Part shown: positions 55,601 through 62,469 of the stretch, piece by piece
Layout: the number at the start of each line of letters is the position of its first letter
Numbering within the stretch: the stretch's first letter is position 1
NCBI GenBank assembly: GCA_947396885.1
Contig: OX377202.1
Span: 61,034,034-61,098,033, forward strand
Reading direction: 5' to 3'
Source of the DNA: Heligmosomoides polygyrus polygyrus
Taxonomy: Eukaryota; Nematoda; Chromadorea; Rhabditida; Heligmosomidae
Length of the DNA stretch: 64,000 nucleotides
Translations under genes and position numbers: made by a program
The notes under the pieces: generated by a model
Databases searched by the model: none
Told to the model about the DNA's origin: nothing
The model's input: only the letters and a program-made list of their open reading frames with translations

Positions 55601-58600
55601 GGCTTCGGGTATGGCGGGGCACACTGGGAACGTAGCCCAAACCTAGCTGGGGATGCTTCAGGCCACGCCAGGCTTGCCGGCTTCGCCGGCTTCGGGTATG
55701 GTGGGCCACACTGGGAACGTAGCCCGAACCTAGCTGGGGATGCTTCCTCAGCCAGCGTCCGTCGCCGGCTTCGCCGGCGCCGTACGCTGGACGTGCTGGC
55801 CACGCCAGGCTTGCTGGCTTCGCCGGCTTCGGGTATGGCGGGAACGTAGTAGCCCAATCCTAGCTGGGGATGCTTCCTCAGGCGAAAATGAAGGAGAAAT
55901 GAAGTGTAAAGGTGGATAAACCCCAGCGTCCGTCGCCGGCTTCGCCGGCGCCGTACGCTGGACGTGCGGGCCACGCCAGGCTTGCCGGCTTCGCCGACTT
56001 CGGGTATGGCGGGCCACACTGGGAACGTAGCCCAAACCTAGCTGGGGACGCTTCAGGCCACGCCAGGCTTGCCGGCTTCGCCGGCTTCGGGTATGGCGGG
56101 CCACACTGGGAACGTAGCCCGAACCTAGCTGGGGATGCTTCCTCAGCCAGCGTCCGTCGCCGGCTTCGCCGGCGCCGTACGCTGGACGTGCGGGCCACGC
56201 CAGGCTTGCCGGCTTCGCCGGCTTCGGGTATCGCGGGCCACACTGGGAACGTAGCCCAATCCTAGCTGGGGATGCTTCAGGCCACGCCAGGCTTGCCGGC
56301 TTCGCCGGCTTCGGGTATGGCGGGCCACACTGGGAACGTAGTCCAAACCTAGCTGGGGATGCTTCAGGCCACGCCAGGCTTGCCGGCTTCGCCGGCTTCC
56401 GGTATGGCGGGCCACACTGGGAACGTAGCCCGAACCTAGCTGGGGATGCTTCCTCAGCCAGCGTCCGTCACCGGCTTCGCCGGCGCCGTACGCTGGACGT
56501 GCGGGCCACGCCAGGCTTGCCGGCTTCGCCGGCTTCGGGTATGGCGGGCCACACTGGGAACGTAGCCCAAACCTAGCTGGGGATGCTTCCTCACAGCGTC
56601 CGTCGCCGGCTTCGCCGGCGCCGTACGCTGGACGTGCAGGCCACGCCAGGCTTGCCGGCTTCGCCGGCTTCGGGTATGGCGGGCCACACTGGGAACGTAG
56701 CCCGAACCTAGCTGGGGATGCTTCCTCAGCCAGCGTCCGTCGCCGGCTTCGCCGGCGCCGTACGCTGGACGTGCGGGCCACGCCAGGCTTGCTGGCTTCG
56801 CCGGCTTCGGATATGGCGGGCCACGCTGGGAACGTAGCCCAAACCTAGCTGGGGATGTTGGACGTGCGGGCCACGCCAGGCTTGCCGGCTTCGGATATGG
56901 CGGGCCACGCTGGGAACGTAGTAGCCCAATCCTAGCTGGGGAACGTAGCCCGAACCTAGCTGGGGATGCTTCCTCAGCCAGCGTCCGTCGCCGGCTTCGC
57001 CGGCGCCGTACGCTGGACGTGCGGGCCACGCCGGGCTTGCTGGCTTCGCCGGCTTCGGGTATGGCGGGAACGTAGTAGCCCAATCCTAGCTGGGGATGCT
57101 TCCTCAGGCGAAAATGAAGGAGAAATGAAGTGTAAAGGTGGATAAACCCCAGCTGGACGTGCGGACCACGCCAGGCTTGCCGGCTTCGCCGGCTTCGGGT
57201 ATCGCGGGCCACACTGGGAACGTAGCCCGAACCTAGCTGGGGATGCTTCCTCAGCCAGCGTCCGTCGCCGGCTTCGCCGGCGCCGTACGCTGGACGTGCA
57301 GGCCACGCCGGGCTTGCTGGCTTCGCCGGCTTCGGGTATGGCGGGAACGTAGTAGCCCAATCCTAGCTGGGGATGCTTCCTCAGGCGAAAATGAAGGAGA
57401 AATGAAGTGTAAAGGTGGATAAACCCCAGCTGGACGTGCGGGCCACGCCAGGCTTGCTGGCTTCGCCGGCTTCGGATATGGCGGGCCACGCTGGGAACGT
57501 AGCCCAAACCTAGCTGGGGATGCTGGACGTGCGGGCCACGCCAGGCTTGCCGGCTTCGGATATGGCGGGCCACGCTGGGAACGTAGTAGCCCAATCCTAG
57601 CTGGGGAACGTAGCCCGAACCTAGCTGGGGATGCTTCCTCAGCCAGCGTCCGTCGCCGGCTTCGCCGGCGCCGTACGCTGGACGTGCGGGCCACGCCGGG
57701 CTTGCTGGCTTCGCCGGCTTCGGGTATGGCGGGAACGTAGTAGCCCAATCCTAGCTGGGGATGCTTCCTCAGGCGAAAATGAAGGAGAAATGAAGTGTAA
57801 AGGTGGATAAACCCCAGCGTCCGTCGCCGGCTTCGCCGGCGCCGTACGCTGGACGTGCGGACCACGCCAGGCTTGCCGGCTTCGCCGGCTTCGGGTATCG
57901 CGGGCCACACTGGGAACGTAGCCCAAACCTAGCTGGGGATGCTTCAGGCCACGCCAGGCTTGCCGGCTTCGCCGGCTTCGGGTATGGCGGGCCACACTGG
58001 GAACGTAGCCCGAACCTAGCTGGGGATGCTTCCTCAGCCAGCGTCCGTCGCCGGCTTCGCCGGCGCCGTACGCTGGACGTGCTGGCCACGCCAGGCTTGC
58101 TGGCTTCGCCGGCTTCGGGTATGGCGGGAACGTAGTAGCCCAATCCTAGCTGGGGATGCTTCCTCAGGCGAAAATGAAGGAGAAATGAAGTGTAAAGGTG
58201 GATAAACCCGTACGAAGCGCAAATGTACGCCTAACAGATACGGTTTGGGAACCTCATCGACTGTTCTTTGATTTGCACCGCTCTGGCAGTTTCAACATGT
58301 CTGCAGTTCATGCGTCGTAAACAGTAAACACCCCGTTCGCCGCGGCTTGGGAAACGCGGCAAGCTTCGGACAGCGCGACGAGCGTTTTACAGCGGAGAGG
58401 GCTTCTGAATGACAGTAATGATAATGATAGAGATGATAATGATGACTCCTTAAACACCGTAGATACGATGAACCGATCAACAACTTCCGTCAACATCTCA
58501 TTTGTCGTCAGCAGGTCTCACCCGCTGTCGCCGCGGGCCTCGGACAGCGCGGCGAAGCATCAGACATGACTCATGCCTCTCCCGATTATATATAGTAAAG

Positions 58601-58958
58601 ATGTCACTGATCACTGTTTTGTGCTTTATTTGATGTTGCTTATTTCGGCTTCTTGGAACTATTAGCTTTACTATTACGGTATTCTAGTATCTCTAAGTAT
58701 TAAATTGCGCCATCTATGCACCCTTTAAATTTTACTCGTTCTGTCTAGAAGGTTCTGGAGGAGGGTAGAGAAGAGTAGCAACCAATTGTCATTTTCTTTA
58801 TTTTAGGCTCGTGGCGAAATTTTGGACGAAATAGTGAACTTGTCGTTGGTCAGCGCTGAAGATTGGGAGAAAATCTTGGAGAAGAAGCTGTGGGACTGTG
58901 TTTCGAATCACGTTTTTGATCAGATTCTGATGCCTGCCTGGGTCGTGGACAATGCTGG
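37540..58958 (+). CDS. eat-3: EAT-3/OPA1 mitochondrial dynamin-like GTPase (15 exons, 3' end beyond window)
   Basis: OPA1 drives inner-mitochondrial-membrane fusion and holds cristae junctions. Exons: 37540-37670, 40289-40421, 43100-43289, 43507-43566, 43640-43758, 44556-44663, 44795-44909, 49153-49238, 49296-49473, 49535-49688, 49749-49836, 49903-50087, 50173-50295, 51858-51933, 58807-58958. All junction phases agree, giving 632 full codons. Landmarks: an Arg-rich matrix-targeting start; a membrane helix after RHFLKLRY in exon 2; coiled coil in exons 3-6; P-loop GDQSAGKTS split across exons 7/8; switch Thr in MMTRAP; DLPG in exon 10; TKVD across exons 11/12; stalk residues in exons 13-15. 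The start is ATG 37540, 34 bases after the trans-splice acceptor; an earlier ATG at 37515 soon hits a stop. The rest of the stalk, the membrane-binding paddle and the C-terminus lie to the right. No stops or frameshifts were seen in any exon. Confidence 0.93.
38471..38540 (-). repeat. tRNA-derived sequence (Asp/Glu-like), eat-3 intron 1
   Basis: On the minus strand it reads CTGATAGTGTAGTGGGCTAA, then GGGTTCGGTTCCC. It shares head, spacing and T-arm with 9,785-9,850. It is interpreted as a SINE head because the anticodon arm and acceptor stem do not pair well. Confidence 0.5.
38567..39650. mobile_element. possible MITE with GC-rich palindromes, eat-3 intron 1
   Basis: The left end ATATGTTATACTTGGGCGAC and the right end GTCGCCGAAGTATAACATAG are inverted. 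Inside are a 38,715-39,130 AT-rich stretch resembling 830-930, a near-perfect palindrome at about 39,445-39,530 centred on GACGTCAACGACGTC, and another at about 39,604-39,645 centred on GACGTCGTAGACGTC. The terminal words are shared with the smaller element at 60,359-60,571. Confidence 0.45.
40289..40421 (+). CDS. eat-3: eat-3 exon 2 (transmembrane helix)
   Basis: Acceptor TTGTTGTAG, donor GTAAGT. The exon encodes [20 protein letters not shown], aligning with the inner-membrane anchor of OPA1. Confidence 0.85.
41536..42914. mobile_element. Tc5-like long-inverted-repeat element 2, eat-3 intron 2
   Basis: The ends are CAAGGGAAGGGTTTGAAGCG and its inverse, flanked by TCA (41,533-41,535 and 42,915-42,917) in a CTCAG site, as expected for Tc4/Tc5-type transposition. 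Inverted arms reach to about 41,860 and from about 42,550. An additional inner hairpin (about 41,780-41,912 against 41,957-42,100) repeats part of the left arm. A tRNA-like segment lies at about 41,721-41,784 and, inverted, about 42,650-42,710. The 1.38 kb element carries a short coding-like stretch but no transposase core. Confidence 0.75.
42325..42543 (+). pseudogene. short coding-like stretch inside Tc5-like element 2
   Basis: The frame reads [14 protein letters not shown], then a basic stretch ([18 protein letters not shown]) and an acidic [10 protein letters not shown]. It aligns with the exons at 1,769 and 60,068: R-V-V, then G, then charged E-K-x-A, then (V/I)L, then acidic. Unlike them it lacks a clean acceptor (the AG position reads TG), so it is probably a decayed member. 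A donor-like AAG/GTACTC is present near 42,526. Confidence 0.35.
43100..43289 (+). CDS. eat-3: eat-3 exon 3 (coiled-coil region)
   Basis: Acceptor ATTTAG at 43,094-43,099. Encodes [17 protein letters not shown], matching the Trp-rich segment after the OPA1 membrane helix. It ends in phase 1 at a weak donor (G/GTGAAG). Confidence 0.8.
43507..43566 (+). CDS. eat-3: eat-3 exon 4 (60 bp linker)
   Basis: TATTTCAG acceptor, donor GTGAGA, phase 1 to phase 1. Low-complexity [10 protein letters not shown] linker, in the position of the variable, proteolytically processed region of OPA1. Confidence 0.65.
43640..43758 (+). CDS. eat-3: eat-3 exon 5 (coiled coil)
   Basis: Encodes [17 protein letters not shown], a conserved OPA1 coiled-coil segment. 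The donor GTACCT at 43,759 is clear. Two acceptors keep the frame, TTGGTTAAG at 43,639 and TTTGGAG further downstream, so the 5' edge is uncertain. Confidence 0.7.
44556..44663 (+). CDS. eat-3: eat-3 exon 6 (coiled coil)
   Basis: Acceptor TTCGTTCAG, donor GTACGC, phase 0 on both sides. Encodes [19 protein letters not shown], clearly OPA1-like. Confidence 0.85.
44795..44909 (+). CDS. eat-3: eat-3 exon 7 (start of GTPase domain)
   Basis: Acceptor ATTTTTAG. Encodes [20 protein letters not shown] and the first half of the P-loop ([10 protein letters not shown]), ending in phase 1. Confidence 0.92.
45310..45945 (+). pseudogene. RTE-like non-LTR retrotransposon remnant, eat-3 intron 7
   Basis: [20 protein letters not shown] and [12 protein letters not shown] give the RT fingers. 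The palm has been deleted, and the sequence jumps, with a frame change near 45,580, to [20 protein letters not shown], then [12 protein letters not shown] and [14 protein letters not shown] at the C-terminus. It ends in a short AAG-repeat tail (about 45,917-45,938), as RTE elements do. Same clade as the 17.7/29.0 kb element. Confidence 0.8.
46262..46560 (-). pseudogene. Penelope-like element, GIY-YIG endonuclease part
   Basis: The minus strand encodes [19 protein letters not shown] followed by [10 protein letters not shown], the GIY-YIG endonuclease signature with the C-x-x-C seen in Penelope-like retroelements, then a stop and frameshift. The frame then continues to a [15 protein letters not shown] C-terminus. 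A 12-bp-arm hairpin (AAGCGCTAGCGG and inverse, 46,264-46,294) lies at its end. Confidence 0.6.
46868..47300 (-). mobile_element. CR1-like 3' fragment, eat-3 intron 7
   Basis: The minus strand ends with [16 protein letters not shown] residues and GTGCACAA followed by an ATTTC/ATTT simple tail (46,875-46,900), as at the CR1 copies near 2.5 and 61.9 kb. It is strongly decayed and lies between the two Penelope-like pieces. Confidence 0.4.
47331..47860 (-). pseudogene. Penelope-like element, reverse transcriptase part
   Basis: The minus strand reads [20 protein letters not shown], then [11 protein letters not shown], the catalytic YxDD block and the LN-x-x-x-PxIKxT block of Penelope-like reverse transcriptases. 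Frame changes follow. RT lies 5' of the GIY-YIG part on the same strand, the order expected for a Penelope-like element. I judge it a dead remnant. Confidence 0.55.
47861..49152. other. eat-3 intron 7, right part
   Basis: No coding exon fits between exons 7 and 8, and no repeat was recognised. The intron ends GAATTACAG. Confidence 0.45.
49153..49238 (+). CDS. eat-3: eat-3 exon 8 (P-loop end and switch I)
   Basis: Completes the P-loop with KTSVLEM and carries [16 protein letters not shown], the OPA1 switch I block. Donor GTGCGT. Confidence 0.92.
49296..49473 (+). CDS. eat-3: eat-3 exon 9 (GTPase domain)
   Basis: Acceptor GCTCTCAG. Encodes [20 protein letters not shown] and a long acidic helix, ending ISLTVKG in phase 1. 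Confidence 0.92.
49535..49688 (+). CDS. eat-3: eat-3 exon 10 (DLPG motif)
   Basis: Acceptor GTATCTAG. Encodes [18 protein letters not shown] and [12 protein letters not shown], with the G3 motif DLPG. Donor GTATGT. Confidence 0.92.
49749..49836 (+). CDS. eat-3: eat-3 exon 11 (GTPase domain)
   Basis: Acceptor TTTTGCAG. Encodes [18 protein letters not shown] and [10 protein letters not shown], the first half of the G4 motif TKVD. Confidence 0.92.
49903..50087 (+). CDS. eat-3: eat-3 exon 12 (GTPase domain end)
   Basis: Acceptor GGTTCCAG. Completes TKVD and encodes [19 protein letters not shown] and the YEEEFF helix. Phase 2 donor GTGGGT. Confidence 0.92.
50173..50295 (+). CDS. eat-3: eat-3 exon 13 (stalk)
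   Basis: Acceptor GTGCTCCAG at 50,172. Encodes [20 protein letters not shown] and the QADAFRATR stretch. The acceptor is confirmed by phase and by homology across the junction. Confidence 0.85.
50481..51755 (-). mobile_element. mariner element C, about 1.28 kb, eat-3 intron 13
   Basis: Inverted ends (TTAGGTTGTAACGAAATGAA at left, inverse with few mismatches at right) are flanked by TA (50,479-50,480 and 51,756-51,757). Size and ends fit a complete mariner, comparable to the bandit mariner described from a hookworm. It lies antisense to eat-3. Confidence 0.85.
50558..51584 (-). pseudogene. mariner transposase, two frameshifts
   Basis: The most intact transposase in the window. The helix-turn-helix half reads [20 protein letters not shown], then [19 protein letters not shown] and [20 protein letters not shown]. 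The catalytic region has [13 protein letters not shown] with the first Asp, MVTVWW, then a frameshift near 51,000, LLHDNA with the second Asp, a second frameshift near 50,825, and [18 protein letters not shown] with the third Asp. It ends [14 protein letters not shown]. All three Asp positions are retained, so only two indels separate it from an open frame, though it is non-functional as it stands. Confidence 0.85.
51858..51933 (+). CDS. eat-3: eat-3 exon 14 (stalk)
   Basis: Acceptor TGCTTAAG. Encodes [20 protein letters not shown] and ELFDK, ending in phase 0. It lies between the intron holding a mariner and the intron holding the minisatellite. Confidence 0.9.
52078..58208. repeat. 6.1 kb GC-rich minisatellite, eat-3 intron 14
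   Basis: Three unit types alternate. A is about 87 bp, containing GCCACGCCAGGCTTGCCGGC, TATGGCGGGCCACACTGGGA and CCTAGCTGGGGATGCTTC. B is about 50-55 bp, CAGCGTCCGTCGCCGGC then GCCGTACGCTGGACGTGCGG. C is about 48 bp and AT-rich, GAAAATGAAGGAGAAATGAA then GGTGGATAAACCC. Larger blocks recur: 662-bp spacing near 53.1-54.4 kb, 2,373-bp spacing (54.6-55.8 against 57.0-58.2 kb) and 3,584-bp spacing (53.1 against 56.7 kb). The core GCCGGCTTCGCCGGC is palindromic. The 87-bp unit is a multiple of three, so long repetitive frames (up to 390 codons) appear on both strands; they are artefacts. Confidence 0.95.
58209..58806. other. eat-3 intron 14, right part
   Basis: About 600 bp of ordinary intron sequence between the minisatellite and exon 15. 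It includes a short GC-rich pair of AGCGCG(A/G)CGA words near 58,372 and 58,538 but no gene or known repeat. Confidence 0.4.
58807..58958 (+). CDS. eat-3: eat-3 exon 15 (stalk)
   Basis: Acceptor TATTTTAG. Encodes [20 protein letters not shown] and [15 protein letters not shown], ending in phase 2. No further exon was recognised before the window ends. Confidence 0.88.
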
Positions 58959-60067
58959 GTTAGTGACACTTCGACTGTTGTAAAATAATAGGTTGGTGAA
59001 AAAGTCTTGCACCAAAACATTTCCAAGGGCTGTTTGGTGCCACGCAATTGTAGTACGAAATTCTAGAAGATTTCGCATACGTGGCAATTTGCTTCTGAGG
59101 GCATCTATATATTACGATTGCAGTGAAGACTGACTGACTCCGTGACTCGGACAAGGCTTCGCGACTGACTATCGCTCAATCTCTCCTTGTCCGTTTTCGT
59201 AATAAGGACTTGCTCGAGAATATCGTCACTGGAACTAAATCCTGAGTCTTCTTCGTTAACCATATTTAGAAGGCCCAGTGGCCCCATCAAGGAGAACCAC
59301 AACCTCAAGGCAGACATCCACCAGAGGAAGGTAATGTTGTGCTGTTGATGGGATTCTCGAGGATCGCTCTATCGTGAACTTCCTGACGACGGCACCGCAG
59401 TAACAGCGAACATCTACGCTACACAGCTGCAGAAGCTGAGCGAGGCCATGTCGCGCAAATGGTGGGAAGGATTGATGTTTATCTTCTTCACGACAATGCT
59501 CCCCCCCCCCCCCCCCCCCCCCTCCCACATTGCAAGGTCGTCTCGCCAGAAGTTGCAGAAGCTTACAAGGGAAGGATACTAGGTGACCATGGGACTTTGA
59601 GATGAGACGTATATCACTGGATGCGGCTTCGAACGCTGATTCCAAATGTACGTTCCGTTTCTGCTGTGCGCATCTGTGAACGTAGCAGGCTCCTTTGTCC
59701 TCTAGGTCCACTCAGAGCGGGCCAGTCACAAGAGAGCGAGCTCAAGTAGGGTTGAAACTGCGCTGTCTGCCGAGCAGTGGTGACGCAGGAGGTAGAGGGG
59801 CGGCGTGGTGAGGCGGGTGGTTTAAGGTTCAACTCCCCTATCGTACAGGACTTTTGCACTTCCTAAAAAAAGATCTGCCACGATCAAGCGAAGCTCTCTA
59901 TGTCAAATGGCGACGTTTGGGCGAAATCGATTATCATGATTCTATCACCCATACTTAGAAGTGGGTGATCAGTGCCTTAAATAACCCCTTGGGCGAATTC
60001 TTTTTCGACACACGGGGCCCATTAGGACAATACTACTGACTTGTCTTCCAAACTATGTTCTCACCAG

Positions 60068-60306
60068 CTGTTGCGTTGGCGTGCCTTTTGGAGGAGTTCG
60101 GTACTTCCGATACTTCACGCGTTCCTACAAGGCTAGAGAAGAAAATGGCCAGCAGTTTCGCATCCATCTTGCGAGATGCGCAATGCGGGAGCATCGAGGT
60201 AGAGGATGAAGAGGGTATCAGCGGCATCCAAATTGCTCTTGGTCGACAGCTGGAAGCCATTCAAGGATCACGAAACCATTTCATCAGTTTTTGTAGATCC
60301 TTCTAG
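60068..60306 (+). CDS. putative exon inside Tc5-like element 3
   Basis: After an acceptor (TTCTCACCAG ending at 60,067) the frame starts with two bases of a split codon, then reads VALACLLEEFGTSDTSRVPT, RLEKKMASSFASILRDAQCG and an acidic SIEVEDEEG, ending at TAG 60,306. Phase and residue pattern match the exon at 1,769 in the Tc4-like element. Function is unknown. Confidence 0.4.
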
Positions 60307-60358
60307 AGTGAAAGTGATGAACATTCCGGTAGGAACAGCATCACAAATACAACCATTA

Positions 60359-60571
60359 GGCCTATGTTATACTCCGCGGGAGCATCCGTGGATGGGCGGA
60401 AATCGCGCCGGGACCCTGCGCCGGGCCTCTCGTCGCGGCCTGCCACACCCGCCGTCCTCGGATCGCCGCCGACAGACGACGAGGGGGCTGTTATACTTCC
60501 CGCCCGACGACAACGACCGCCCGCGGTGCACCTTCCGTCCGCGGACGTCCCACGGAAGTATAACATAGACC
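60359..60571. mobile_element. 213-bp MITE with TTA duplication
   Basis: The ends GGCCTATGTTATACT and AGTATAACATAGACC are inverted with one mismatch, flanked by TTA (60,356-60,358 and 60,572-60,574). A GG start and a 3-bp TTA duplication fit PIF/Harbinger-derived MITEs. The interior is GC-rich. A longer relative lies at 38,567-39,650. Confidence 0.6.
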
Positions 60572-61725
60572 TTAGACGTACATTTCTTCTTGCCATTCAA
60601 AAGTATGTACAAACGTTTCCCCTCTCATGTATTGACACACGGTATAAAGTTCCCACTTCGCTCCCGCGACTCAATTCTTCGAATCGTATCACTTTTTCTT
60701 CCCCAAGATTCAGAACTTTTCTCACGTATTCATGGTACGCTGCAAGATAACTGCACAGTCACCCCGGGACGTATGATACACCAATTCAATATTGTTTTCC
60801 TACTGACATCGTAGAGCACTGCTCTTACAGCGGCTGCACTGATGTATTTTTTATCCGCTGCGGTCATTGCCAACAGCTGTTATGTTTTGAAAATTTCATA
60901 ATGTTATTTCACTGTTGCTAGTGTAACGCATTGTTCATCTTCTCACCATGTTTTTAGCAACTATTCGAGATAAGTTGTATCTTCGTGCCAGTATGAAGTT
61001 GTCAGTATGAAGACAAGTCCTTTCTGGTGACCTTTTCCGTTGCAATTTGACACAGAGAGCTTTGGTTGATCGTGGCAGATCTTTTTTTTTGGAAGTGCAA
61101 AAAGCCTGTACCACAGGGGAGCCGAACCATAAACCACCCCATCTCACCACACCGCCCTCTACCCCTTATGCCACCACTGCTCGGCAGACAGTGCAGTTTC
61201 AACCCTACTTGAGCTCGCTCTCTTGTGACTGGCCCGCTCTGCGTAGACCTAGAGGGCAAAGGAGCCTGCTACGAAATTGTCCATAATTCCGTACACATAT
61301 GTGCACAGCAGAAACGGAGCATATATTTGGAATCAGCGTTCGAAGCCGCATCCAGTGATATACGTCTCATCTCAAAGTCCCATGGTCACCTAGTATCCTT
61401 CCCTTGTTAGGTGGGAGGTGCTGCCCCACCCACAGTATTCGCCAGATCTTGCGCCATCGGACTACCACCACTTTCGAGCTCTCAATCAAAACCTATGGGA
61501 TATGTGCTTCAACGACCGAACCGAACTGGAATCCGAGATGGAGCACTTCTTCGAGTCACAGCTGACTTCATTCTGGAAGAAAGGATTTCATGATTTCCCC
61601 GTCAGATGGCAGAAGGCCTTAGATGTAAATGGTAATTGCTTTGTAGATTAAAGTTGCTCGCAAAAGAAGCAATAAAATGTTTAAAACAACTACGCTGTGG
61701 TGCAAGAGTTTTCACCAACCTAATA

Positions 61726-62469
61726 GAAAGTTTTAGATTTTACGTCGTGTGTTATTCACACAAGCATTGAGTGCTCCTGAAGAGGTGAATAAATTCAGGC
61801 CTAGCGGAGAGCAGAAAGCGTACAGTATCTTCCACATTTCATTACCTGCTTCTTCGACCATTTATTTATTTATTTATTTATTTACTGCTAAGAATTGTGC
61901 ACTCTGCGAAATTCATAAAGAGTGAACGGGCAGTAATACCAAACTCGGTAACCAAAATTCTGCATCAGCTGAAAAAGGAACAACATAGATCTAGACAGGA
62001 ATGTCAAGAAACAGAGGAAAAATTAGGAACAGAAAAGCAACCGTACACTCTGAAGCTAGAATTGGTGGTAAAGTCGCCGGCTTTCTTCTTTTCTAGATCA
62101 AGAACACAAAATTTCATGAACAAAGGGTTCCAGATAGGAAGCGCAAGAAGCGGCGTGGAGAGAACAAGATGTGTGTTTGTTCCATGAAGAACGTCGTCAT
62201 AGGATCAGCAAGACGTAAAATCCATAAGCCATGTCTGAGCACATAGAATGCTGCTGGTGCCTAAGCAGACTAAGCCACCAATGATTGTCCTTAAAACTAC
62301 CGATGTAGCACCACAAAATAATGACGTAGTACGAAGAAGACAGAATGAATCGGCATATTCTAGCCAGCTCAGCTATAGCGTGGCTCTTTGGTTCAAACAA
62401 CTCTCGAGCAACATTCGTGGCTGGTTAACACATAAGCATCACACTATGGCTTTAGAAACTTGGGCGAGT
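61726..62469. other. eat-3 intron 15 sequence, no exon seen
   Basis: An ATTT microsatellite (61,861-61,885) next to GTGCACTCT looks like another CR1 3' end on the minus strand. No sequence resembling the next OPA1 stalk segment was found. Confidence 0.4.

Larger units (their letters stand above)
59566..61406. mobile_element. Tc5-like long-inverted-repeat element 3, inserted in mariner D
   Basis: The ends CAAGGGAAGGATACTAGGTG and its inverse are flanked by TTA (59,563-59,565 and 61,407-61,409) in a CTTAG site. Inverted arms are about 350-370 bp. Each arm has a tRNA-like segment (GGAGGTAGAGGGGCGGC, then AAGGTTCAACTCCCC, about 59,790-59,840; inverted about 61,115-61,165). The centre carries one coding-like exon and a 213-bp MITE. 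No transposase core was found. It splits the mariner transposase between the second and third catalytic Asp regions. Confidence 0.8.
58988..61723 (+). mobile_element. mariner element D, interrupted by a Tc5-like element, eat-3 intron 15
   Basis: The ends ATAGGTTGGTGAAAAAGTCT and CTCTTGCACCA/TTTTCACCAACCTAA-type inverse are flanked by TA (58,986-58,987 and 61,724-61,725). Excluding the 59,566-61,406 insertion it is about 0.9 kb, so it has lost roughly the N-terminal third of the transposase. Transposase pieces lie at about 59,190-59,565 (NKDLLENIVTG, LLHDNAPPP) and 61,410-61,650 (WEVLPHPQYSPDLAPSDYHH to KALDVNGNCFVD). Frameshifts and a C-tract (59,503-59,522) mark decay. Confidence 0.8.

Noticed and set aside
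52409..58143. Many long open frames (up to 390 codons) on both strands with repeated [24 protein letters not shown] or [18 protein letters not shown] units
   Set aside because: They come from a GC-rich minisatellite whose 87-bp unit is a multiple of three. Frames are open on both strands, with no start context, no splice logic and no conserved domain.
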